A stretch of 64,000 nucleotides of DNA from Verrucomicrobiota bacterium (GTDB taxonomy: Bacteria > Verrucomicrobiota > Verrucomicrobiia > Limisphaerales > JAEYXS01), in the NCBI GenBank assembly GCA_023431185.1, contig JAEYXS010000080.1:1-64000 (forward strand). Direction: 5' to 3'. Under the pieces are notes generated by a model. It saw only the letters and a program-made list of their open reading frames with translations. It was not told the DNA's origin and did no database searches. Position numbers and translations under genes: made by a program. Positions within the stretch are counted from its first letter, which is position 1. The number at the start of each line of letters is the position of its first letter. Positions 1-8,289 of this stretch are shown one piece after another.

Positions 1-150
1 GAGATGCCCGGTGAGCGTTTCACCCAGGGGGAACCCGTCCGCCGCTGGATCGCCCGCCCGCCCCACGCCGCCTGCGAGTGGAGCCATGTCGATCTGCCCG
101 ACAAATTGATCAAAGAGATTCATGCCTTGCTCAGCACCACTGTGGCGTAA
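1..150 (+). CDS. C-terminal fragment of an unknown protein
   Basis: An open frame enters from the left edge in frame 1 and stops at TAA 148-150, giving 49 residues that end in a short amphipathic helix (LIKEIHALLS). No start codon or family motif is visible, and the fragment is too short to name. That it is a real gene end rests only on the open frame and the absence of any other gene here. Confidence 0.45.
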   Translation, partial: EMPGERFTQGEPVRRWIARPPHAACEWSHVDLPDKLIKEIHALLSTTVA

Positions 151-202
151 CACTGTGCGGCTGTCGCGCAAATCTTTTCGCTGGTGCGCCCCTTTTTGCC
201 CT

Positions 203-226
203 GGAGCGCGGGTTGTCCCAACCCGC
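203..226 (+). repeat. REP-like palindrome with GGAG foot
   Basis: The tetranucleotide GGAG (203-206) is followed by a hairpin with arms GCGGGTTG (208-215) and CAACCCGC (219-226) and a 3-base loop. The same GGAGCGCGGGTT head with a different loop occurs at 17217-17237. A GGAG or GTAG foot next to a palindrome is the known plan of REP sequences. The surrounding gap 151-384 shows nothing else. Confidence 0.45.
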
Positions 227-384
227 AGCAAGGCACATGAGCAAAGCTGGCTCCCAGAATACCCAAGGGTCAATGCCAGCCGCCAAGAAGAGGCTTGGTT
301 GAAGCATGGGCGACCTCATTCTATTTCTCCCCGGCTGACCTGCGTACGTTTCTGCGAATTGATGACAACTCGCGTGCCACCGGC

Positions 385-1284
385 TCACTTCATCTTCCCC
401 ACCAGTTTCTCCAGTCCCGCCAGATTATCCCGCAGCGCCACCTCCGCATCCAGTTCCGTCCGGTGATTCAGGATGCCCACCGGCCCGGTCCACCCGCTCG
501 CCTTCAGCGTCTTGAGCATCGCGAGTTCCTCGGTGCCCTCGCCCAGCGTGAGGATCTTCTTTCCCGCCTTGTCCCCGCCCGGGATCATCCCGTTGATATT
601 CAGCGCCAGCAGATGCGGCTGCATCGTCTTCAGCAAGGCCGGAAACCGCGCGATGTGCTCGTGCCCATGGTGGAAGTTATACACGATCCCCACATTCGGC
701 AGTTTCAGCTCACGGATGATGGCGACTTGGTTCTCCGGTTCGCCGAACCAGTTCAAGTGATTATACAGCGCCACCTGGCAGCCCAGTTTCGCGGCTGCTT
801 CGGCGATGGGCCGGATGCGTTTCGCCTCTGCCTGCACCCGTTGCTGCTGCTCCTCCGCGTTCTTCGTCGGGGCACCACCGCCCGTGATCCAGAGCTGCGG
901 CGTGATCTTATGCCGCGCGATGACCTCCAGGATCTTCTGCGCCTCGGCGTTCAATGCGCCGGGGAACCACCACGCCGTCACCTCGATACCATGCTTTTTC
1001 ATCGTCGCCACCTCCAGGTCGAAGGTCGGGACGTGTTCCGCGCGGTAATCATACGCCAGCCGCTTGAGCTTGAGCCGGTCCAGCATCTGGGCGCGTTGCT
1101 CGGAGTCCCGCTTCTTGGCATCAAACGGCACGATGCACCACGCCACCAGATTGCTCCGGGCAAAGATATCGTTATCGGCCGCTAATAGACTGGTGGGAGT
1201 GAGCGCGGCGGTGGCCATAGTGCCGGCGGCGAGAGTCCACAGGGCCTGACGCCGGGTGATGGATGACGACAAGGACGGGTGCAT
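385..1284 (-). CDS. Exported sugar phosphate isomerase/epimerase-like TIM-barrel protein
   Basis: The 299-residue protein starts with a twin-arginine-like leader (TRRQALWTLAAGTMATAALT, then a cleavage region near SLLAA), so export is likely. The mature part fits the xylose-isomerase-like TIM-barrel fold: a HGIEVTAWWFPG strand, an LYNHLNWFGEPE segment carrying likely metal ligands, VGIVYNFHHGHEH, and a closing GWTGPVGILNHR. This family binds a divalent metal and isomerises or epimerises sugars or related polyols; the substrate cannot be told. The gene stands alone. PVC bacteria carry many exported members of this family, which supports the call. Confidence 0.75.
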   Translation of the reverse strand: MHPSLSSSITRRQALWTLAAGTMATAALTPTSLLAADNDIFARSNLVAWCIVPFDAKKRDSEQRAQMLDRLKLKRLAYDYRAEHVPTFDLEVATMKKHGIEVTAWWFPGALNAEAQKILEVIARHKITPQLWITGGGAPTKNAEEQQQRVQAEAKRIRPIAEAAAKLGCQVALYNHLNWFGEPENQVAIIRELKLPNVGIVYNFHHGHEHIARFPALLKTMQPHLLALNINGMIPGGDKAGKKILTLGEGTEELAMLKTLKASGWTGPVGILNHRTELDAEVALRDNLAGLEKLVGKMK

Positions 1285-1492
1285 GCAGGAGGTTTACCAC
1301 TCCCATGGCCGACAATGCGAGTGCAGAGATGGATGTTGGGCATGGGAGGGGCATTATCCGGTCATCAGTCCGCGACGTCTGCCCGGCTAGGCTCCCGTCC
1401 TTGGTCCCTCGGTTCAGAAAGGAGGCTTGCTTTGCAAGACGTTCATTATTAAGTGTTTTGCGGTCGATGCGTCCATTTTTACCGGGGATGGC

Positions 1493-1843
1493 ATGAAGAA
1501 ATCAGCCAAGCGAAAAAGTCTCAGAAGCAAGCGATCCTGGCTGCGGCTTGCCCGTGAGGCCAAGTTCAACGCGGCGGATATGGCCGCATACTGCGGCATC
1601 ACCCTCCGGCAGTTGGAGCGCCTCGCGCAACAAACTTTCGCCTGCACCCCGCAACATTGGCTCGATGAACAGCGGATGATCGCTGCTGATATCCTCCTGC
1701 GCGAGACGGATACGATCAAGGAAGTGGCCTTTCAACTGGGTTACAGCCATCCCTCCCTCTTTAGCCGCCAGTTCCGGCGTCACTTCGGCCTGACGCCTAC
1801 CCAATTCATCGAGCAACGCCGTCGTCTTGACCGTCTGGATTAG
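1493..1843 (+). CDS. AraC-type helix-turn-helix regulator, DNA-binding domain only
   Basis: This 116-residue protein consists almost wholly of the AraC/XylS DNA-binding domain. A first helix-turn-helix (FNAADMAAYCGITLRQLERL) is followed by a second with the family pattern IKEVAFQLGYSHPSLFSRQF and the ending FGLTPTQF. A Lys/Arg-rich tail (KKSAKRKSLRSKR) precedes it. The start is placed at ATG 1493; the frame is open further upstream but that extension has no family support. There is no sensor domain, so any signal must come from a partner or from expression level. Targets are unknown. A transcript continuing downstream would run into the structured region at 1921-2260. Confidence 0.8.
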   Translation: MKKSAKRKSLRSKRSWLRLAREAKFNAADMAAYCGITLRQLERLAQQTFACTPQHWLDEQRMIAADILLRETDTIKEVAFQLGYSHPSLFSRQFRRHFGLTPTQFIEQRRRLDRLD

Positions 1844-1920
1844 CTGTCCACCGGTGGGGCGCGGACTGTTCCATACCAGTGCATCCTTGGACTGGTTTTG
1901 CCTCATTCTGTGGAAAAATG

Positions 1921-1956
1921 TCGCTTTGGTACTAGTGATGTCGCTCTGGTACTAGT
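1921..1956 (+). repeat. 16-base direct repeat, two copies
   Basis: TCGCTTTGGTACTAGT (1921-1936) recurs with one mismatch as TCGCTCTGGTACTAGT (1941-1956), 20 bases apart start to start. The spacing of about two helical turns would suit a tandem protein-binding site just upstream of the structured region; that role is inference. Confidence 0.45.
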
Positions 1957-1960
1957 CGTT

Positions 1961-2260
1961 TGCGTTGTTCCGCTGCCGCAACACCTCCATTCTTGCCCCT
2001 GCGTCTACCAATTAGCGGAACAACGCATGAAGCACCAATACGTAACCAGTTCCCGCAAGACCCCAGAGGGTTTTCCGTTCCGCTATTCAGCCAATTTAGT
2101 TCATAGCAGTCCCGCACTTCCTCGCGGGCTGCTTATTGACGTCAGGGAGACCCCGTACCGGCGGTGATGGAGTAATCCCCATCCCTCCCCACTCCATCAC
2201 CGCCGGCCGGGGATTATTTGAATACGCCGTGACCTTCACTGGTCACGGCGTCACTTTTTT
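1961..2260 (+). ncRNA. Candidate structured non-coding RNA
   Basis: No convincing gene lies in 1844-2404, yet the stretch is full of strong inverted repeats. There is a perfect 14-bp pair (1961-1974 with 2014-2027), a bulged stem around 2105-2133, and a perfect 16-bp pair (2158-2173 with 2191-2206). The last has a 17-base loop containing AATCCCC (2174-2180), which can also pair with GGGGATT (2209-2215), as in an H-type pseudoknot. The series ends in an intrinsic terminator at 2224-2260. It could be an independent small RNA, the 3' UTR of the AraC gene, or a mobile non-coding element. It matches no RNA family I recognise; tmRNA and RNase P hallmarks are absent. Confidence 0.45.
2224..2260 (+). 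terminator. Rho-independent terminator
   Basis: Perfect 11-bp stem ACGCCGTGACC (2224-2234) with GGTCACGGCGT (2241-2251), 6-base loop, then CAC and six T. It terminates rightward transcription from the AraC gene or from the structured region, before the convergent cupin gene. Confidence 0.8.
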
Positions 2261-2404
2261 GAAGCCCGGTGCGCCTGCCCCGTGCTGGAAGTCGGGGTCT
2301 CGCCCGCAGCAACTCAGATAAGCAAAGTAGGTGCCGCTCCTTTCAATGATACCCGTACATGAATGATCTGGTTGGAAACGCTGGAAGTTCTCGGCGGAAG
2401 CCAG

Positions 2405-2782
2405 TCATCCGAGCGGCGGTTCAACCACAAACTCCCTCCGCCCCGAGGAATACGCCACGATGGTATCGGCATTCTCGGTCCCGATGTTGCATGCCTGATG
2501 CGGCACCCCGGCGGGAATGGCCAGCGTGTCCCCCGCTTCCAGAATGGTGATCTCCCCGCCCGTCTCATGCCGCAGACGGCCGCTCAAGACGTAGAGCACC
2601 TCGTCGCAATTCGGATGGCTATGCCGCGGATTGCTCGCTCCCGGTTGCAAGATCACACGCCCCAGCGTCAGCCCGGGCGTCAAGGTCAGCTCCTCCGTGG
2701 CCAACCAGCTCAGCGAGCCCCAATCTTCGCGCAAGGTGCCGGCCTCGGCTTCCTTTGCACGGATGACGATGCCAGGTTTCAT
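2405..2782 (-). CDS. Single-domain cupin protein
   Basis: The 125-residue protein carries both cupin motifs. Motif 1 is PGASNPRHSHPNCDEVLYVL, giving the two His and the Glu of the metal site; motif 2 is GDTLAIPAGVPHQACN, giving the last His. Such small cupins bind a metal and may be enzymes or sensors; the reaction cannot be assigned. The start ATG lies 13 bases after the stop of the upstream gene on the same strand, so the two probably share a transcript. Confidence 0.8.
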   Translation of the reverse strand: MKPGIVIRAKEAEAGTLREDWGSLSWLATEELTLTPGLTLGRVILQPGASNPRHSHPNCDEVLYVLSGRLRHETGGEITILEAGDTLAIPAGVPHQACNIGTENADTIVAYSSGRREFVVEPPLG

Positions 2783-2795
2783 GGCCGTCCTCCGT

Positions 2796-3134
2796 TTACT
2801 GCCAGGCCACTTCGCTCAGGTCCAGATGCCAGTTCGCGCCATCCGTCACCCGCGTCACCTTGTTCTCCACCTTGTAATGGATCTTCGCCAGATCCACCTC
2901 GGGCGGGAGCACGTTCACCAGCAGATCACCGCTCACCAGCGAGATGATGCGCGTGCGCGTCTCCGGCCGCCGCACGAAGACATACTTGGAGCGGTCCACC
3001 GCGAAGACATTGCCCGTCACGCGGGCCACGCCGTTCTCATACGCCTCCACCACGCCCACGAAATGCCGCCGCGCCTCGCTCTCGAAATTGCGCCGGTGGA
3101 TCACATGAATTTTTTCGCCCTTTTTGAGAATCAT
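2796..3134 (-). CDS. Conserved-looking hypothetical protein, 112 residues
   Basis: A short basic soluble protein without signal peptide or membrane segment. It opens MILKKGEKIHVIHRRNFE and has an alternating beta-type pattern (HFVGVVEAYENGVARVTG) that suggests a small barrel. It is first in a two-gene minus-strand unit with the cupin. No family is recognised. Good codon usage and tight spacing support a real gene. Confidence 0.6.
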   Translation of the reverse strand: MILKKGEKIHVIHRRNFESEARRHFVGVVEAYENGVARVTGNVFAVDRSKYVFVRRPETRTRIISLVSGDLLVNVLPPEVDLAKIHYKVENKVTRVTDGANWHLDLSEVAWQ

Positions 3135-3296
3135 GTGGTGACGCTAGCAAGCCGCTCGCAACGTGAGAAGTGCGAAAGCATTCGGGGCGCGGCATGTCCC
3201 TTGCCAAAGGTCGGGAGATGTCTCAACCCGCAGCGACGCGCGCAAACCCACAGGCATGAAAATGCTTGCGACCACCAAACATTCTCCCTCTCCGTC

Positions 3297-3325
3297 CGCG
3301 TATTCTGCGTATTCTGCGGTTTACC
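3297..3325. repeat. Short dispersed phrase repeat
   Basis: The stretch contains the tandem phrase CGTATTCTGCGTATTCTGCG in the gap between opgH and the hypothetical gene. Near-tandem phrases of this type also occur at 5677-5706 and within 12700-12990. No open frame supports a gene here. Confidence 0.35.
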
Positions 3326-3329
3326 CCTC

Positions 3330-5480
3330 TCAGTTCCGCGCGTACTTCCGGATCGCCTTCTGCCACCAGGGCGCGAGCGATTCATTTGGGCGTTGCCACA
3401 CCTGATGGTGCAGCCACGACATCACGCGGGAATCCGCCAGCACCAGCATGCGCTCTGCCGGCTTCAAGGCATCCGGCCCCTCCGTCAAAAGCTTCTCGCC
3501 GTACTCCCGCACTTCCGGCCGCGCCACGCCGAGTTGCGCCAGCATCTCCGCATACTGCGGGTTCAACCACTTCTCCCGCTGCAACGAGACGTGGATGGCG
3601 TTCACGTACGGGTCGATGACCGCGATGGCGATGCCTGAGCCCGCCGCGAGCGGCTCACCGGAGCCGGATTCATCCAGCACCTTCATGCGCTCGCGCAGAC
3701 GCTTGATCTCCGGCGGCGGCAGGATCTCTTCTGGCGTCATGAACAGGCCGGACTTGCGCGCGCGATCACCCCACGTCGCGCGGCTCGTGAGCACACTCAT
3801 GGGGATGGAGAGCACCATGCCCGCACATACCGGCGCGAACCACAGGAACGTCACGGGGTCCAGCTTCCACACGGCAAAACCCCACACCAGACCGATGGCC
3901 GTGTGCCCCCAATGATTCCGCACCGCGTGCAACCACGAGATGCCGTCGGAACCGCGATTCTGCGTACCCCAGTTCACCCCGATGCCGAACAAAATCGTGG
4001 CCACGAACTTCGAGTGCCACAGCATCTGCAAGGGCGCTTGCAATGAAGAGAAGATTGTCTCCGCGATGGCGCTCGCCACGGCATGGCGCAAGCCGCCGAA
4101 GGCCAACGCCCGTTGCTTGTCCCGGGCAAGGTCGATCAGCGCCAGCACCTTCGGCAGGAAAATGACCGTCATGCAGATGACGAAGATGAGGAACGCGTGC
4201 TGCATGCCATCCACCTTCAGGAACGGCGTGAACGCATGCACCGTGATGTCCGAGAGGCCGGATGTTTCCTGCGCCCAAAGGATCCAATTGAACGTCAACA
4301 GGAAGAGCAACCACAACGGACTCGAAAGGTAACCGAAGATACCCATGAGCAGATGGATGCGGCTCACCCCGCGCAAGCCCTTCGCGAACACCACCATCGC
4401 GTGCTGCATGTTGCCCTGGCACCAACGGCGGTCGCGCTGGGCGTTCTCGATCATGTCCTGCGGCGCTTCCTCGTAACTCCCCTCAAGATCATACGCGAAC
4501 CAGATCTGCCAGTTCTCCTTCAGCATCAACGCCGCTTCCACGAAGTCATGGCTCAAAATCTGACCGCCGAACGGCTTGCGCCCTGGCAGATGCGGCAGAT
4601 CGCAATACTGGATGAACGGCTCCGTGCGGATGATCGCATTGTGTCCCCAGTAATTGCCGAAGTTTTGTGACCAGTAATTCAGGCCCGAGATGAAGATGGG
4701 CGCGTAAACGCGGTTCGCGAATTGCTGGATACGGCCGAAGAGCGATTCCGCATTCACCAGTGCGGGCACGGTCTGGATGAGGCCCACTTCCGGGTTCACT
4801 TCCATCAGGCGCACCATGTCCAGGATCGTCGCGCCCCGCATGATGCTGTCGGCATCGAACACGATGAAGTAGCGGTAGCGGCGGCCCCAGTTCGTGAGGA
4901 AGTCATGGATGTTACCGCTCTTCTTGGCCTCGTTGTTCACGCGCCGGCGGTAGTAGATCTTGCCGATGGCATCAAGATCGCGCGCGAGGTCCAGCCAGCG
5001 TTTCTCTTCCTCCACCCATTTGTCCGGATTCGTGGAATCACTCAGGATGTAGAAGTCGAAATGCTCGATCTCGCCCGCCTTTTGCAGGGAACGATACGCC
5101 GCGCGGAGACGTTCATATACGCGTGCCACATCTTCGTTGTAGATGGGGAAAACGATCGCCGTGCTGATGCCTTTGATATCGTGCGAACGATAATCGCGCA
5201 GTTGCGTCAACCGGCTGCGATCGCCGATGGCACGAATGAAGAAGCCGAAGATGGCGTTCATGCACCCGATGCTGCAGAGCAGGAACAGGATGGTGAACAG
5301 CAGCAGCAAGATGGTCTTGCTGATCGACCAGCCCGTGCGCCACATCAGGTCCGCGAACAGCCAGGAGACAAACCCCGTCAACAGCACCGCCGAGGAATAA
5401 AAGAAGAACACGCGATGCCCGCGCCGCACCTTCGGCTGGGCGATGATCGTGGGTTCGGGTGGTTTGGCGGCCGTGCTCAT
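3330..5480 (-). CDS. opgH: Glucan biosynthesis glucosyltransferase H (OpgH/MdoH)
   Basis: An inner-membrane family 2 glycosyltransferase that makes the glucan backbone of osmoregulated periplasmic glucans from UDP-glucose. Visible features in order: N-terminal membrane helices (about residues 23-45 and 53-83), a cytoplasmic domain opening TAIVFPIYNED, the DxD motif in FDADS (D209/D211), and the QRDRRW motif (348-353) that binds the acceptor. Several C-terminal helices begin at IHLLMGIFGYLSSPLWLLFL. At 716 residues it is shorter than the E. coli protein (about 850). It is the last gene of the opgG - small membrane gene - opgH unit; the 240-base gap before it holds a short repeat. Confidence 0.93.
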   Translation of the reverse strand: MSTAAKPPEPTIIAQPKVRRGHRVFFFYSSAVLLTGFVSWLFADLMWRTGWSISKTILLLLFTILFLLCSIGCMNAIFGFFIRAIGDRSRLTQLRDYRSHDIKGISTAIVFPIYNEDVARVYERLRAAYRSLQKAGEIEHFDFYILSDSTNPDKWVEEEKRWLDLARDLDAIGKIYYRRRVNNEAKKSGNIHDFLTNWGRRYRYFIVFDADSIMRGATILDMVRLMEVNPEVGLIQTVPALVNAESLFGRIQQFANRVYAPIFISGLNYWSQNFGNYWGHNAIIRTEPFIQYCDLPHLPGRKPFGGQILSHDFVEAALMLKENWQIWFAYDLEGSYEEAPQDMIENAQRDRRWCQGNMQHAMVVFAKGLRGVSRIHLLMGIFGYLSSPLWLLFLLTFNWILWAQETSGLSDITVHAFTPFLKVDGMQHAFLIFVICMTVIFLPKVLALIDLARDKQRALAFGGLRHAVASAIAETIFSSLQAPLQMLWHSKFVATILFGIGVNWGTQNRGSDGISWLHAVRNHWGHTAIGLVWGFAVWKLDPVTFLWFAPVCAGMVLSIPMSVLTSRATWGDRARKSGLFMTPEEILPPPEIKRLRERMKVLDESGSGEPLAAGSGIAIAVIDPYVNAIHVSLQREKWLNPQYAEMLAQLGVARPEVREYGEKLLTEGPDALKPAERMLVLADSRVMSWLHHQVWQRPNESLAPWWQKAIRKYARN

Positions 5481-5676
5481 GAAAATTTGATCCCGGCAGC
5501 GCGAGATTCGGTCGGGCCCTTGCTAAACCTGGATGCCCGCGTCAATCCGGTGCGGTGGCTTGGAAGCACCGTCAATCTATCGGCCTTGAACCGGCTGCTG
5601 GAGCGACCGGTTTTTCTGATGGATACGGTCGGGATGGGCCAGGGCTCGACATCTGCTCGCCCCTCCATGCTTCCCC

Positions 5677-5706
5677 ATCTGTGTTGATCTGTGTCCATCT
5701 GTGGTT
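5677..5706. repeat. Short dispersed phrase repeat
   Basis: A near-tandem phrase built on ATCTGTGT (TGTGTTGATCTGTGTCCATC) sits in the gap 5481-5719 between opgH and the gene upstream of it. Related phrases occur at 12709-12740 and 12823-12855, so it is a genome-dispersed non-coding repeat lying inside an apparent operon. Confidence 0.45.
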
Positions 5707-5719
5707 AAAGAAAGCCCTC

Positions 5720-6295
5720 TCAGTGGGTCAGCACGAAGATGACGACCAGGGCGATCCAGAAGAGCACCCAGACCGTGATCATCTTGAAATACGGCAGACG
5801 GCTGAAGCTGTCCAAGGTGGTGATCGGCCCCAGATCCAGCGGACGCGGTACCATCTTGGACAATTGGAAGTCCGGACCCGCGCGGAGGTACGTCTCGCGC
5901 ATCGCCGTCACGAACTCCTCCGGCCATGGTCCCGGGCGCAGGAACTGGTCCTGCCATTTGCCCGGCATGTCGGCCAACAGCAGGGACAGGCGGCCGCGGG
6001 TGGAGAGCTGCTGATCCACGTTCGTCGGCTTTTCCTGCAGCACTTCGGCGAACCACGTCGTCACCAGCTTGTCCATCTCTTCGGCGGCGATCTCCGTGGC
6101 GCTGCGTTGCGGCTCGTTCGGCGCGCGGCGCATCGCGCGCTCGATCACATGGATGACGAGCTGACCGAGCAACACCTTGTTCTGGATGCGCAATGCATGG
6201 AAATAGCTCTCCACCTTGGCGTAGGCAGAGTTCCATTCCTCCAGCGTCCGGCCGGCCAGTTGGCCGGGCGGATGCGCGAACTGGGTGAGATCCAT
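5720..6295 (-). CDS. Small membrane-anchored protein of the opg locus
   Basis: A 191-residue protein, mostly soluble and helical, with one C-terminal membrane helix (WVLFWIALVVIFVL) that would leave the bulk in the cytoplasm or periplasm as a tail-anchored protein. Its ATG shares one base with the TGA stop of opgG (TGATG overlap at 6293-6297), so translation is coupled. No family is recognised. Its place between opgG and opgH suggests an accessory role in periplasmic glucan assembly; that is inference from position only. Confidence 0.7.
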   Translation of the reverse strand: MDLTQFAHPPGQLAGRTLEEWNSAYAKVESYFHALRIQNKVLLGQLVIHVIERAMRRAPNEPQRSATEIAAEEMDKLVTTWFAEVLQEKPTNVDQQLSTRGRLSLLLADMPGKWQDQFLRPGPWPEEFVTAMRETYLRAGPDFQLSKMVPRPLDLGPITTLDSFSRLPYFKMITVWVLFWIALVVIFVLTH

Positions 6296-7851
6296 CACGG
6301 CGGGCTCCAATGATACGTCCACGTCTCGCTGACCACCTGGTCCTTGTGCTTCAGCGTGCAACGGATGTCCACAGGCGTCTGGTTCCCTTCCTTCGGCTCC
6401 ATTTTCAGGATCACGCGCCACGTGTTATCGAACGGATTCTTGAAGACCTGGTTCTCCACGATCGCCCCGTTGCTGCTGCAACTGGCGATGGCCTGCGGCG
6501 GATTATTCTCCGGGATGTCCTTCAGCTTCGGCCCGCCGAAGTCGATCGCGATCTGCCGCCATTTTGGATTCGGTCCGTCCGCGCCGATGCGAGTGTTCAA
6601 CACGATGTTCTCCGAGAGTTTCATGTCCGTCTCCCGCGTCCACTTCATGCGATAACCAAATTTGAAGGCCTCCATCGGCTTCGGGTGTTTCTTCGGATTC
6701 CAGAACGCCACGATGTTATCGAGCCCTTCGTAATGCGTGCTCAATTCCAGCAGATGCACCTCGCCCTCGCCCCAGTCACTGTGCGGCTGGATCCACACGC
6801 TCGGCACCTGATGGTAGTAATTGAAGATGTCCTGGTAATTCTGGTGATTGCGCTCGCGCTGCAAGAGCCCGAAGCCCTTCACGCCGGGGAGAGAGAACAC
6901 CTGATGCCGCATCACGGATGCATTGTTCAACGGCCGCCACAGCCTCTCACCATTGCTCGACTTGATGAGCAGGCCGTCCGAGTCATGCACTTCCGGGCGG
7001 TAATCGTCGAACTTGCGTTCCGAGTTCTTGCCGAACCAGAACATGCTCGTGAGCGGGGCCATGCCGATGGTCTTGAGCGGCTTCTGCTGCGGGTTCACCG
7101 CCTTGATCTGTTCCTGCTTGCGGAGATACAGTACCGCTTCGATGTCCGCGATGGTCGTCTCGCCCGGCTTGATGCGGAACTCATACGCACCGGTGCAGCT
7201 CACGCTGTCCAGGATGGCGTAGAGGATCAGCTCTTTGCTGCCGGGCAAGGGTTTGCCCAGCCACCAATCCGTGAAGATGGGGAACTCCTCCGGGCGATCC
7301 ATCTCGCCGGAATCGATCGCCAACCCCCGTGCGGACAAACCATAACGCTGCCCTGCGCCCAGCAACCGGAAGTAGCTCGCCCCGAGGAAGGACCCCAGTT
7401 CATCCATCTTGTCCGGCGAGTTCAACGGATACAGTACCTTGAACCCCGCATAACCCGTCCGCGCGGGAATCTGGTTCTGGATGCGCAGACTGCGGTAATT
7501 GAAGAAATCCTGCACGAACCGGATGTTCTGCACATGGGTGGCCGAGAACTCGTTCACATGCACCGGCTCCTGGTAAAGATAGCCGGGATGGAAGAATTCG
7601 ACGCGAAAAGGCAGCTTGTCCGCCCCCCACAAGGCCCGCTCAGGACGGAAATGGATTTCCCGATAGGTATCGTAATTGAGATTACGGAGGACCTCGGGTA
7701 AATCGGCCTTCGGCGAGCGGAATGGCTTCAGCGCTCGTTCCTGGGCCTTTTTAGCCACGTAATCGAGCGTTACCTGGGCGGATTCAGCACCCGCCGCGGT
7801 CTGCGCCACGGAGAAACCGAGCAAAAGCCACACCAAAATGCAGCGTTTCAT
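6295..7851 (-). CDS. opgG: Periplasmic glucan biosynthesis protein G (OpgG/MdoG)
   Basis: A 518-residue exported protein of the normal family length. The signal peptide (MKRCILVWLLLGFSVAQTAA) is followed by the OpgG/OpgD core: YDTYREIHFRPERALW, FEFFHPG-like strands, the LGASYFRLLG segment, IDSGEMDRPEEFP, and the conserved LLQRERNHQNYQD region, with an immunoglobulin-like C-terminal domain. OpgG acts in the periplasm on the beta-glucan chain made by OpgH, in branching or trimming. Translational overlap with the next gene and the downstream opgH show a single pathway. Confidence 0.92.
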   Translation of the reverse strand: MKRCILVWLLLGFSVAQTAAGAESAQVTLDYVAKKAQERALKPFRSPKADLPEVLRNLNYDTYREIHFRPERALWGADKLPFRVEFFHPGYLYQEPVHVNEFSATHVQNIRFVQDFFNYRSLRIQNQIPARTGYAGFKVLYPLNSPDKMDELGSFLGASYFRLLGAGQRYGLSARGLAIDSGEMDRPEEFPIFTDWWLGKPLPGSKELILYAILDSVSCTGAYEFRIKPGETTIADIEAVLYLRKQEQIKAVNPQQKPLKTIGMAPLTSMFWFGKNSERKFDDYRPEVHDSDGLLIKSSNGERLWRPLNNASVMRHQVFSLPGVKGFGLLQRERNHQNYQDIFNYYHQVPSVWIQPHSDWGEGEVHLLELSTHYEGLDNIVAFWNPKKHPKPMEAFKFGYRMKWTRETDMKLSENIVLNTRIGADGPNPKWRQIAIDFGGPKLKDIPENNPPQAIASCSSNGAIVENQVFKNPFDNTWRVILKMEPKEGNQTPVDIRCTLKHKDQVVSETWTYHWSPP

Positions 7852-7861
7852 GTTATGGTCC

Positions 7862-7877
7862 GTCCTGTATTCAGGAC
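7862..7877 (-). promoter_or_regulatory. Palindrome just upstream of the opgG start
   Basis: GTCCTG and CAGGAC are separated by 4 bases and lie 11-26 bases before the opgG start codon. In the mRNA this hairpin would overlap the ribosome-binding region and could modulate opgG translation. Six base pairs is short, so chance is possible. Confidence 0.3.
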
Positions 7878-8100
7878 AAACAGGGGCGGGACGTTAGCGG
7901 AGCCGGGCCGGTTTGCAAGCCCCTTCGGGCCATTTTTTTTCGAATCGGGCCTTCTACGGATAAGGTGGATATTGGATAGGTCGGGGTGGAGGCCGGTCCA
8001 AGAAAGGGAATAAACCACCCTTTTTCGCACCTCAAAAAAATTCCCGATCAGGCACCCCTAGACTCCACTTCCTCTCAACTGGTCTTAACAATGCCGTGAT

Positions 8101-8134
8101 TGATGGTCCATGACACTGGCCATGATGGTCCATG
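8101..8134. repeat. 12-base direct repeat upstream of the ATP-grasp gene
   Basis: TGATGGTCCATG occurs at 8101-8112 and again at 8123-8134, a 22-base period (about two helical turns), some 160 bases before the start at 8290. The layout suits a tandem operator; no regulator is known. Confidence 0.4.
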
Positions 8135-8289
8135 TCGCTCCCCCAGCTTTCCTTCATGCCCCGCCTTTGATTGATGAATACGATTCATGGCTCAAAACCT
8201 AGAAACGGCTTTTGACGTTCTGGCCCAAAGCGTTAGGGTAGCACCGTGTTTGGCATCGCCCAATCCAGCAGCTTGAGTCGCAACGCGCC

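Larger units (their letters stand above)
7852..8289. other. Divergent intergenic region between opgG and the ATP-grasp gene
   Basis: Apart from the small palindrome at 7862-7877 and the direct repeat at 8101-8134, I see no gene or RNA in these 438 bases. A weak hairpin (GCCC/GGGC at 7919-7930) followed by eight T at 7933-7940 is terminator-like, but nothing transcribed rightward lies before it. Promoters for both flanking genes are presumably here; no convincing -35/-10 pair was found. Confidence 0.4.

Noticed and set aside
295..1185. 296-residue open frame opposite the TIM-barrel gene
   Set aside because: Shadow frame; the minus strand has a Tat leader and fold motifs.
1932..2117. Short open frames within the structured region 1900-2260
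   Set aside because: No ribosome site or conserved composition; inverted repeats and a terminator explain the stretch better.
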